A stretch of DNA of 33,149 nucleotides, taken from positions 1 to 33,149 of the forward strand of contig JAGGWI010000167.1 of assembly GCA_021157505.1 (NCBI GenBank). Direction: 5' to 3'. A program made the position numbers and the translations under genes. This document shows positions 25,047 to 32,389 of this stretch, piece after piece. Every line of letters begins with the position of its first letter. Position 1 is the stretch's first letter. This stretch comes from Desulfuromusa sp. (lineage in GTDB: Bacteria > Desulfobacterota > Desulfuromonadia > Desulfuromonadales > Geopsychrobacteraceae). The notes beneath the pieces are model-generated. The model did not search any database and had not been told where the DNA came from. It saw only the letters and a list, made by a program, of their open reading frames with translations.

Positions 25047-25382
25047 ATGCAGTTAAAGATGGTAGAACAGGACGATATTGTCAATATAAGCATCGAAGAA
25101 GAGCGAATGGATGCCCACAATAGTGGCGATCTTAAAGAGCAGATGTTGCAACTGTTTGATGAGGGAAAGTGCAACCTGATTATTGACCTGAGCTCGGTTC
25201 GCTTTATTGATTCATCCGGCCTCGGTGCTTTAGTATCAGGCTTTAAAAATGCCGGGGCTCGCGAGGGGAGTCTTAAACTCTGCTGCCTGCAGCCACAGGT
25301 TCGTTCAATGTTTGAACTGACACGTTTACATCGAGTTTTTGAAATTTTCGCCAATCGGGATGAGGCTCTGGAGAGCTTTTAA
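25047..25382 (+). CDS. Anti-sigma factor antagonist (STAS domain, RsbV/SpoIIAA-like)
   Basis: This 111-residue protein is a single STAS domain. When unphosphorylated, proteins of this family bind the partner kinase and release its target. The motif FIDSSGLGALVSGFKNAG contains the serine normally phosphorylated by the kinase (DSSGLG), and the flanking VNISIEEERMDAHNSGDLKE and RSMFELTRLHRVFEIF match the fold's first strand region and last helix. AAGGAG lies seven bases before the ATG. The RsbW-like kinase gene follows after 31 bases, and a PP2C phosphatase gene precedes it, completing a partner-switch set. Confidence 0.92.
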   Translation: MQLKMVEQDDIVNISIEEERMDAHNSGDLKEQMLQLFDEGKCNLIIDLSSVRFIDSSGLGALVSGFKNAGAREGSLKLCCLQPQVRSMFELTRLHRVFEIFANRDEALESF

Positions 25383-25413
25383 TCAACAACCCATTTCTGG
25401 CAGAAAGATACAA

Positions 25414-25836
25414 ATGTCAAAAAGGATCAAGGTTGACATAACGGTTCCAAACCAAACCAAATACCTTGGGGTGATCGGGCGAATTGGTGAGAGTATGGCA
25501 TATTCCCTGAAGGGGTATCGGGGAAACCGCCGGGAGCTTGCCTATCACCTTAATCTGGTCTTGACAGAAGCCCTGGCAAATGCGATCTGTCATGCCAACA
25601 GCTGTGACCCTGACAAAGATGTCAGGGTGTTGATTACCGCCTCTGATCAAGATCTGACTATCAAGGTTTATGATCAGGGAGAGGGTTTTGATATGGAAGC
25701 TTTAACTAAGCTCAAAGCCCGAAAACACGATGAAGGGGGACGTGGAATCCAGATTATTTTCAAGTTGATGGACCGGGTAAAATATCTCCAGGAAGGCAAC
25801 AGAAACGTTTTAGAAATGACCAAATATTTCCATTAA
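25414..25836 (+). CDS. Anti-sigma factor serine kinase (RsbW/SpoIIAB-like HATPase)
   Basis: This 140-residue protein is a GHKL ATPase of the HATPase_c_2 type that phosphorylates STAS partners and can bind sigma factors or other targets. The N box is LTEALANAICHANSCDPDKD, the G1 box VYDQGEGFDMEAL and the G2 box GGRGIQIIFKLMD. The ATG at 25414 (MSKRIKVDITVPNQTKYLG) fits the family length and has GAAAGA upstream; a longer frame from 25339 overlaps the STAS gene and is unlikely. No sigma factor gene lies in the window, so the final target is unknown. Its stop is 11 bases from the convergent activator gene. Confidence 0.9.
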   Translation: MSKRIKVDITVPNQTKYLGVIGRIGESMAYSLKGYRGNRRELAYHLNLVLTEALANAICHANSCDPDKDVRVLITASDQDLTIKVYDQGEGFDMEALTKLKARKHDEGGRGIQIIFKLMDRVKYLQEGNRNVLEMTKYFH

Positions 25837-25847
25837 TCTGCTAACCG

Positions 25848-27194
25848 TCAGCTTTCACCATATTCTTTCAGTTTGCGCCTGAGGGTGAGTCGATTGATTC
25901 CCAGAATATCTGCCGTACGAGTTTTGTTGTAATCGGTTTTTTTATAAACTGCAAGAATGTGGTTTTTTTCTACTTCAGAAAGCGGCACCATCTCTTCTGT
26001 TGCCGCTTTTGCTCCCGAACAACACCCGACCAAAGCTAGATCTTCAGGACTGATTGTTCCCCCCGAATGGAGAAGAGTTGCCCGCTCAATGACATTTTTC
26101 AACTCTCTGACATTGCCTGGCCACTGATGTTTCCGCAGACATTCCATAGCGGTGGAGGAGAACTCACAACGCTTATCCGGGCTATGTAATAAAAACTCCT
26201 TAAGAAACAGATTAGCCAACAGGGGAATATCTTCTGGATGCTCTCGTAGAGGGGGAACCTGTATCGGAAAAACATTCAAACGGTAATAAAGATCTTCACG
26301 AAATAATCCTGCCTCTATCCTTTCTTGCAGGTTTCTATTTGTTGCAGCAACAATACGAACATCAACATGTATCAGCTGTTGTCCTCCAATCCGTGTCACC
26401 GTCATATCTTCGAGAACGCGAAGTAGTTTGGCTTGCAGTCCCGGTTCCATTTCTGCAATTTCATCCAGAAACAGAGTGCCGTGATCAGCAAGCTCAAAGA
26501 GCCCCTTCTGACGACTGATCGCACCCGTATATGCCCCTTTTTCATGGCCGAAAAGTTCATTTTCCAACAATGTTGCCGGTAAGGCGGCACAATTAATCTT
26601 GAGCAGAGGACCTTCATGCCTGGCACTCTGATAATGAATAGCCTCTACCACCAGTTCTTTACCGACACCACTCTCTCCAAAGACCAAAGTCGTTGTTGTC
26701 CCTGCCTTGGCAACCAGCAAAATCTCCTGACGCATTTTTCTGAGGATGTTGGATTCACCCTCCAGGCGGGTCCAGGAACGTTTGTTCCGCTGTTTTTCAC
26801 GTTGTCTGAAAGAATTCACCTCTCCCCGCAACTGTCGTGTATCCATGGCTCTTTCAACAATCAGTTGCAGTTCATCAAGATCAAATGGCTTGTTGATATA
26901 ATCAAATGCCCCGAGTTTTAATGCTTTTACCGCAGTTTGAACCTCTGGAAATGCCGTCGCAACGATAACCAACGGTGATTGGGGGTCAGAAATTTCAGCA
27001 AGGAGATCCAGCCCCGACCCATCTGGCAATTTCATATCCAGAATCACCAGATCAAAATCGTGTCGATGGATCTCCCTTCTCGCCTCTGAGAGAGTAGCGG
27101 AACTTAGAGCAATATAATTTTCCTGCTGGAAAAAATCGACCAAGCTCTCACGCAGCATTTCCTCATCTTCAACAATCAGAATTCGCCCGCGCAT
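25848..27194 (-). CDS. NtrC-family sigma-54-dependent response regulator
   Basis: The 448-residue activator has a receiver domain (1-120; acidic pocket D10-E12, phosphoacceptor D53 in VILDMKLPDGSG, K102 in NKPFD). The AAA+ domain (about 145-385) has Walker A GESGVGKE, the sigma-54 contact loop GAYTGA (220-225, tyrosine in place of the usual phenylalanine), Walker B LFLDEIAEM and WPGNVRELKN. A Fis-type helix-turn-helix closes the protein (NKTRTADILGINRLTLRRKL). Its start overlaps the kinase gene by 19 bases, so the pair is coupled. A sigma-54 promoter lies just beyond the kinase gene, in front of the cytochrome operon, the likely target. Confidence 0.93.
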   Translation of the reverse strand: MRGRILIVEDEEMLRESLVDFFQQENYIALSSATLSEARREIHRHDFDLVILDMKLPDGSGLDLLAEISDPQSPLVIVATAFPEVQTAVKALKLGAFDYINKPFDLDELQLIVERAMDTRQLRGEVNSFRQREKQRNKRSWTRLEGESNILRKMRQEILLVAKAGTTTTLVFGESGVGKELVVEAIHYQSARHEGPLLKINCAALPATLLENELFGHEKGAYTGAISRQKGLFELADHGTLFLDEIAEMEPGLQAKLLRVLEDMTVTRIGGQQLIHVDVRIVAATNRNLQERIEAGLFREDLYYRLNVFPIQVPPLREHPEDIPLLANLFLKEFLLHSPDKRCEFSSTAMECLRKHQWPGNVRELKNVIERATLLHSGGTISPEDLALVGCCSGAKAATEEMVPLSEVEKNHILAVYKKTDYNKTRTADILGINRLTLRRKLKEYGES

Positions 27195-29146
27195 CCACTA
27201 CCTCCTTCGGGAAAATGTATACTCGCTTCAACTCCACCTTCAGACCTGTTTTTCAGATGAACTTCCCCCCTCAATTCAGACACCAATTGTTTCACAATTG
27301 CCAACCCCAATCCGGTCCCCTCTGACTTGCTGGTGATGAGAGGTTCGAAGAGCTGATCGGCAAGTTCTTCCGGTAAACCACAGCCATTGTCACAGATATT
27401 GATTTCAAACTCCCCCCCTGAACTGCTGGCATAGACATCAACCTGTCCATTTTCATCACAGGCCTGCAGAGCATTCAGAATCAAGTTCATAAATATCTGG
27501 TGCAATTGCTGAGCTTTGGAACAGACCAGAAGGGGCTCAGGGGGCAAATGAAGATGCAATTTAATTTTGTTTCGGTCCGCTTCTTCACAAAGGATAAACT
27601 CAAGGTCACGCAGGACCTGACTGATATCAGTCTGCTCCCGTTCCTGTTTTTGTTGGGGCACCAGGTAGCTGGTTAGATGTCCAAGAAAATCGCCCAGACG
27701 ATCAACCAGTTTCAGCATCTTAGTGATATCCAACTGCAGTTTCTGATCGAGATCCTTGCGCCGCTGTATCAGTTGCAGCTTAACCCGCATCCCTGCCAGA
27801 GGGTTGCCAATTTCATGGGCTACTGTCGCTGACAGAAGACCCAAAGAGGATAACCTGTTTGCCTGCAAGAGCTGCTTCTCAAGAGTAATCATCAGTTTCT
27901 CAGCGGCTTCTGCCTCCATCTGAGAACGGCTGAGAGCAGCTACTTTCTTCTCAACTTCCTCTTTTAATAAGGCATTCCAATTCAGAAGTTCCGTATGGGT
28001 CTGTTTCTGCACTTGAGCCATTTCATTCAAGGCAGACGATAATTCACCAAATTCATCCCGGCTGGTAATACTTGAGATCGCCTTATAGTCTCCCCCGGCA
28101 ACTGCTTTAGCAAAACGGGAGAGATGACGAATCGGAAGACTGAAACGCCGGGCGGCAAGGATTGCCAGAATAGTGGCCAACAATGCCAGCAGTAAGAAAG
28201 AGAGGAGATAGGTTTTTTTCAGTTGGGTTAACTCGGTATAGAGATATTTTTGAGGATAAGCGATCAGCAGATACCAGAGACGGTCAGGGCCGGCACTGAC
28301 AGATGCCAGAGCCAGGATATCGGGCTTCATCGCCACAACATTAGACTCTTCATCCGGCTTGGGAAGGAGGGGGACAATTTGCGCAAGATTCTCAAGCTCA
28401 GAGGTCTCAGCATTAAAAAAACTTATCTCCCCCCCCTGTTTTTCCATCTTGATAAATTGGCGATTCTGGTTCAATAAAAGAATCCTGGTTCCATCCACAT
28501 TGAGCAAGTATTTGAGAGATGAGAGCAGTTTCGTACCAAAAACATTGATAATAATCAGTCCTGATGTTTCTCCTGAAGGGCCAATGATAGGGGCGGCAAC
28601 GCGGACTACCAAACGATTTGGTTCTTCAATCCGACCAAATTCCACGTTCAAATCCAGATGTGAAACATAGGTTTCGCCAGCAGTGCAGTGAAATGCCTCC
28701 TGAACATAATAACGATTACCCTTATCCTGCAATTCAGACTTTGGGACGACAACGGCTTTCCCCTCAATATTGTTGATTCGTAGCTGCTCATGTCCATCAG
28801 CAGCAATAAAACGGATCTGATAGTAGTCTTTTTCAACCATGATGGCGGCCAGAAATTCGTTTTGTATTAACTCCCACTGATCAGAGCTCATCTCGTCTTG
28901 AAGACGTCGCTGGAGAAAACGGGTGAGGGAGAGGACATCTCTTCTGACCCCATTCAGATAACCTTCAATCGAATTTCCAGCGGTGACCACCTCAGCCTGT
29001 AACCCTTGGGCAATCTGCGCACGTAAGGCCTTTTCCATCCTCTGTAAAGAAAGATTCCCCAGCAGCAATATTGGTCCCAGAGTCAGGCACAAAAACGCTA
29101 TCAACATTTTTCTTCGAATTGATAATGTGACCTGTGGAATCCGCAT
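27176..29146 (-). CDS. Membrane sensor histidine kinase (dCache-HAMP-HisKA-HATPase)
   Basis: The 656-residue kinase is the partner of the overlapping NtrC-type regulator. Helix 1 is at about 12-31; a large periplasmic sensor region of dCache type spans about 33-305 (DYYQIRFIAADGHEQLRI; RLVVRVAAPIIGPSGETSGL). Helix 2 is at about 312-333, followed by HAMP (about 334-388) and a coiled-coil linker. The HisKA box VAHEIGNPLAGMR holds the phosphoacceptor H444. The ATPase boxes are NLILNALQACDENGQ, CDNGCGLPEE and GTGLGLAIVKQL. AAGGAT precedes the ATG. The periplasmic ligand is unknown; dCache domains often bind small organic molecules. Confidence 0.92.
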   Translation of the reverse strand: MRIPQVTLSIRRKMLIAFLCLTLGPILLLGNLSLQRMEKALRAQIAQGLQAEVVTAGNSIEGYLNGVRRDVLSLTRFLQRRLQDEMSSDQWELIQNEFLAAIMVEKDYYQIRFIAADGHEQLRINNIEGKAVVVPKSELQDKGNRYYVQEAFHCTAGETYVSHLDLNVEFGRIEEPNRLVVRVAAPIIGPSGETSGLIIINVFGTKLLSSLKYLLNVDGTRILLLNQNRQFIKMEKQGGEISFFNAETSELENLAQIVPLLPKPDEESNVVAMKPDILALASVSAGPDRLWYLLIAYPQKYLYTELTQLKKTYLLSFLLLALLATILAILAARRFSLPIRHLSRFAKAVAGGDYKAISSITSRDEFGELSSALNEMAQVQKQTHTELLNWNALLKEEVEKKVAALSRSQMEAEAAEKLMITLEKQLLQANRLSSLGLLSATVAHEIGNPLAGMRVKLQLIQRRKDLDQKLQLDITKMLKLVDRLGDFLGHLTSYLVPQQKQEREQTDISQVLRDLEFILCEEADRNKIKLHLHLPPEPLLVCSKAQQLHQIFMNLILNALQACDENGQVDVYASSSGGEFEINICDNGCGLPEELADQLFEPLITSKSEGTGLGLAIVKQLVSELRGEVHLKNRSEGGVEASIHFPEGGSGCAGEF

Positions 29147-29219
29147 TATTTCATATCCTTACGGGGGTGGATCAATCAGCCATTTGATAGCAAAAACAAC
29201 CCTGACTGGCAATAATGGT

Positions 29220-29256
29220 ACCACATAGATGGTTACTTATGAACCATTTATGTGGT
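29220..29256. promoter_or_regulatory. Long inverted repeat, candidate activator-binding site
   Basis: The arms accacatagatggtt (29220-29234) and aaccatttatgtggt (29242-29256) are complementary at 14 of 15 positions around a seven-base spacer. The centre is near 29238, about 107 bases before the predicted sigma-54 transcription start, the usual distance for an NtrC-type enhancer. It could also form a hairpin in a transcript. Confidence 0.6.
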
Positions 29257-29275
29257 TTATTTTATGCCGGTTAAA

Positions 29276-29305
29276 AAGATATCATTGATAACCTATTGAT
29301 ATCTT
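29276..29305. promoter_or_regulatory. Second inverted repeat before the sigma-54 promoter
   Basis: The perfect nine-base arms aagatatca (29276-29284) and tgatatctt (29297-29305) flank a 12-base spacer that contains a further ttgata. It ends 13 bases before the -24 element. It may be a second activator site, an architectural (IHF-like) site, or a repressor operator. Confidence 0.5.
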
Positions 29306-29318
29306 ATGGATTAACTTA

Positions 29319-29334
29319 TGGCACGATTTCTGCT
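29319..29334 (+). promoter_or_regulatory. Sigma-54 (RpoN) promoter of the cytochrome operon
   Basis: The sequence TGGCACGATTTCTGCT has GG at 29320-29321 and GC at 29332-29333 with exactly ten bases between. It matches the -24/-12 consensus TGGCACG...TTGCT at all key positions except one C for T. Predicted transcription start is near 29345. It overlaps an in-frame ATG at 29318, which therefore cannot be the translation start of transcripts from this promoter. The adjacent gene pair encodes an NtrC-type activator and its kinase. Confidence 0.78.
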
Positions 29335-29422
29335 TTTGTTTCTAATTAAATTCACTGTTGCAATTGAGGAACCAAAAAAAGAGTCAACTATCCAGAAACT
29401 TCGACTCGGGAGAGATCTCCAA

Positions 29423-30082
29423 ATGAGAAATGAAGAGAAAAAAGAGCATTTTGACAAGGGTGAGTTCTTAAAAAAAGTTGTCCTGCCCGGTACTGTCATC
29501 CTGATCCTTATTTTCCTTTTCTGGGGGGATAATAAACCTGCCATTCCAGATCCTGTCCCCCTCAATGCAGAATGGTATACACCAGAAACAGCGCGTGGCG
29601 AAATTCTGATCAATACTGTTATGCCGGGGAATTGTTTCATCTGCCACAGTGTGCAAGTCCCTGACCAGAATGTGATCCGCCCGCAATTTGCCCACTCAAC
29701 GGTCAAACTGGAACATGGTGTCAATGATCGTTGTTACAACTGTCATCATATTTATGATCGCGACACTCTTGCCGGTGATGGTGAAACAAAAATTAGTTTC
29801 GCAACTCCAGAGAAACTCTGTGCCCGTTGTCACGGTATTATTGTTCGGGACTGGAAAGCGGGAACCCATGGTTTGAGACAGGGTGGCTGGCTGGTTAAAG
29901 ATGGCACCGAACCGATTAACTTCACTTGCACTGAATGTCACGACCCACATTCACCAAAATTCAAGTACAAGATTGCCGCACCAGCACCAACCTGGCCGGA
30001 TAAAACTCTTCGGCAACCCAGACATTCTGATGATGACCCCAAGTCAGCATATTTGACTGAAACAATCCAGGAGAGATTCTGA
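29423..30082 (+). CDS. Membrane-anchored tetraheme cytochrome c
   Basis: This 219-residue protein has an N-terminal anchor helix (about 17-34, FLKKVVLPGTVILILIFLFW) and four CXXCH haem sites: CFICH (71-75), CYNCH (104-108), CARCH (133-137) and CTECH (169-173). Extra histidines (HSTVKLEHG, CHH, THG) can serve as distal ligands. It should face the periplasm and pass electrons between the quinone-linked subunits and other cytochromes. The ATG at 29423 has GGGAGAG just upstream; a longer frame from 29318 begins within the sigma-54 promoter and is rejected. Its stop overlaps the ferredoxin gene's start (TGATG). Confidence 0.88.
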   Translation: MRNEEKKEHFDKGEFLKKVVLPGTVILILIFLFWGDNKPAIPDPVPLNAEWYTPETARGEILINTVMPGNCFICHSVQVPDQNVIRPQFAHSTVKLEHGVNDRCYNCHHIYDRDTLAGDGETKISFATPEKLCARCHGIIVRDWKAGTHGLRQGGWLVKDGTEPINFTCTECHDPHSPKFKYKIAAPAPTWPDKTLRQPRHSDDDPKSAYLTETIQERF

Positions 30083-31032
30083 TGAGTACGGAAGAGCAAA
30101 AAGACCTTGAGCTAAAGAATGCGGAAAAACCCGAGCCAGCCATCAGCCGTCGATATTTCCTGGCTGGAGCAGCCTGTCTTTCTGCTGCTACTGCGGTTTC
30201 TCTCTCTCCTCTTCTCAATGCAGAAGAAGTTCCCCCTGTGGATGATTTTATCCAGAAGCATTACAAGGAACTGAGTGATAAGGAAAAAAAGGAAATTTTT
30301 GCCCGACTCGAAGCCCGTATAGACAAACAATATGGGGTCACTTCGACAGTCGCTGATCCGCAACCCCTAGAAGGGGTTGAGTTTGCCTACGTTCTCAACC
30401 TCGGACGCTGTATCGGTTGTCGAAAATGTGTTTATGCCTGCATGGAAGAAAATAATCAGTCTCGAAGCCCGCAGATACAGTACATCAGAGTCCTGAAAAT
30501 GAAACAGGGAACTATCAATCTGGAAACATCGAGTCATGATTATCCTGAAAAAGAGGCGTCGAGCGAAGATTATTTCTATATGCCAGTTGCCTGTCAGCAA
30601 TGTCGAGAACCAAAGTGCATTGAAGTTTGTCCGGTCAAAGCGACGTGGAAGGAAAAGGATGGCATTGTTGTTGTTGACTATAACTGGTGCATCGGTTGTC
30701 GCTATTGTGAAGCTGCCTGCCCTTACCATGCCAGACGGTTCAATTTTGCCAAACCACAACTCCCTGCACAGGAACTGAACCCCGATATGGGTTATCTCTC
30801 CAACCGACCCCGCTACATGGGTGTTATGGAAAAATGCACTTTCTGTCTGCATAAAACCCGGCGTGGAGAATATCCAGCCTGTATGGAAGTCTGCCCGACT
30901 GGCTCGCGTAAATTTGGCAACCTCAGAGACCCTGAAAGTGAGGTTCGAAAAATTGTTGAGCAAGAGCGGGTCTTTGTTCTCAAACAGGAAGTTGGCACTT
31001 TACCGAAATTTTATTACACCTTTGCTAAATAG
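30082..31032 (+). CDS. Tat-exported ferredoxin-like subunit with four [4Fe-4S] sites
   Basis: The 316-residue protein carries a Tat signal (SRRYFLAGA, arginines 23-24) and sixteen cysteines in four cluster motifs: CIGCRKCVYAC (110-120), CQQCREPKCIEVC (171-183), CIGCRYCEAAC (203-213), and CTFC...CMEVC (252-271). This is the pattern of HmcB/DsrO/NrfC-type electron-transfer subunits that sit on the periplasmic face of a NrfD-type protein. AGGAG precedes the ATG, which overlaps the cytochrome stop. The NrfD-type gene follows after 50 bases. It should relay electrons between quinone and haem subunits. Confidence 0.93.
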   Translation: MSTEEQKDLELKNAEKPEPAISRRYFLAGAACLSAATAVSLSPLLNAEEVPPVDDFIQKHYKELSDKEKKEIFARLEARIDKQYGVTSTVADPQPLEGVEFAYVLNLGRCIGCRKCVYACMEENNQSRSPQIQYIRVLKMKQGTINLETSSHDYPEKEASSEDYFYMPVACQQCREPKCIEVCPVKATWKEKDGIVVVDYNWCIGCRYCEAACPYHARRFNFAKPQLPAQELNPDMGYLSNRPRYMGVMEKCTFCLHKTRRGEYPACMEVCPTGSRKFGNLRDPESEVRKIVEQERVFVLKQEVGTLPKFYYTFAK

Positions 31033-31082
31033 TTGACTGAAACCGTTTTCTGCCTGTCAACAACCGTCAAAAGGGCTAAGCG

Positions 31083-32297
31083 ATGAATACAGGTTCTCCA
31101 AAAGTTATAAGTGATCTGGCAAAAGCGGTTCTAATCGGTAACCGAACCTATGCCCTCTGGATGTTTGCACTGATTGCTGTCAGCCTGCTCGGGCTCAATG
31201 CTTTCAGTCGACAACTGGCTCATGGCTTGTACACAACCGGCATGGGAGATGAGGTTTCCTGGGGGCTATATATTTCCAACTTCGCTTTTTTGGTTGGTAT
31301 GGCTGCAGCAGCAGTCATGATGGTTATCCCGGCCTATGTTTTTAAAGACGAGGAGATCCATAAAGTTGTCATTTTCACCGAACTCTGGGCGGTTGCCGCT
31401 CTGATCATGTGTCTGCTCTTTGTCACCGCTGATATCGGTCGTCCCGACCGTCTCTGGCATATGTTTCCCGTGATTGGAGTCTTTAACTGGCCGATGTCGA
31501 TGCTGACCTGGGATGTTCTGGTACTAAACGGTTATCTGCTCCTCAATCTCTACGTTTGTGGTTATGTGCTTTACAAAAAATATACCGGCCAAAAATTGGT
31601 CGCCCGCCATTATGTGCCGATAGTTTTTCTTGCAATTGCCTGGGCTCCACTGATTCATACCATCACCGCATTTCTGTTTCAGGGGTTAGGGGCCAGACCT
31701 TTCTGGCACAGCGGGTTAATCGCACCCCGGTTCCTCGCATCAGCATTTTCTGCCGGACCAGCGTTTATCATCCTGGTTTTTAAAATTATGGAACATTTTA
31801 AATGCTGCACCATTCATGAAAAGGTTATTGCCAAGATCAGGGTGATTGTCACCGTCAGTTTACTGATCAACCTACTCCTGTTTGGGTCAGAACTTTTTAC
31901 TGAGCTCTACTCCGGTTCAGAACATTCCATCCATTTAAGCTTTCTCCTTGGATTTCATGGGGAGAGCGTACTGGCACCCTGGATCTGGTCTGCCGTTATT
32001 CTGAATATCATTGCTGCGATTATTTTACTCTTGCCAGTGCGAGAGAACCCGCGTTTTTTGACTGTTGCTTGCGTGATGATTGTTGTCGGTATCTGGGTTG
32101 AAAAAGGGTTGGGCTTTGTTATTTCAGGCTTCATCCCCACCCCGCTTGGTGATTTTGTTCAGTACCAACCTTCACTCAATGAGTTAACAGTCTGTTTCGG
32201 CATCCTTGCTTTCGGACTGTTGATTTATACGGCACTACTCAAGATTGCAGTTCCGATTATCAATGGGCAGCTCTGCCACAGGAAGAATGATAGTTAA
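31083..32297 (+). CDS. NrfD/PsrC-type integral membrane quinone-interacting subunit
   Basis: This 404-residue protein has about ten membrane helices and belongs to the NrfD/HmcC/DsrP family, which binds menaquinol and docks to a ferredoxin subunit. Recognisable segments are SWGLYISNFAFLVGMAAAAV near residues 59-78, LLFVTADIGRPDRLWHMFPV, and the C-terminal GIWVEKGLGFVISGFIPTPL. AAGGG lies about eight bases before the ATG. Together with the flanking ferredoxin and cytochromes it forms a quinone:cytochrome oxidoreductase like the Cbc complexes of Geobacter. No molybdopterin catalytic subunit is present in the visible part of the operon. Electron direction is not shown by sequence. Confidence 0.92.
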   Translation: MNTGSPKVISDLAKAVLIGNRTYALWMFALIAVSLLGLNAFSRQLAHGLYTTGMGDEVSWGLYISNFAFLVGMAAAAVMMVIPAYVFKDEEIHKVVIFTELWAVAALIMCLLFVTADIGRPDRLWHMFPVIGVFNWPMSMLTWDVLVLNGYLLLNLYVCGYVLYKKYTGQKLVARHYVPIVFLAIAWAPLIHTITAFLFQGLGARPFWHSGLIAPRFLASAFSAGPAFIILVFKIMEHFKCCTIHEKVIAKIRVIVTVSLLINLLLFGSELFTELYSGSEHSIHLSFLLGFHGESVLAPWIWSAVILNIIAAIILLLPVRENPRFLTVACVMIVVGIWVEKGLGFVISGFIPTPLGDFVQYQPSLNELTVCFGILAFGLLIYTALLKIAVPIINGQLCHRKNDS

Positions 32298-32312
32298 TTG
32301 TTGCCCTGAATA

Positions 32313-32328
32313 AGAAGAGTTCTCTTCT
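32313..32328. other. Perfect 16-base palindrome-like hairpin after the NrfD-type gene
   Basis: agaagag-tt-ctcttct lies 15 bases after the stop of the NrfD-type gene and about 60 bases before the multiheme cytochrome start. There is no T run, so it is not a standard terminator. It may be an RNA processing or stabilising stem that changes the ratio of the cytochrome to the membrane subunits. Confidence 0.35.
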
Positions 32329-32389
32329 GAACCAAGCTGGATGATCTAAGAAGGGAATAAGCTATTTGCATCAGAATAGGGAGGTAAAT

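Noticed and set aside
29318..29422. Longer N-terminus for the tetraheme cytochrome
   Set aside because: The ATG at 29318 overlaps the sigma-54 -24 element and lies upstream of the predicted transcription start; the ATG at 29423 has a strong ribosome site.
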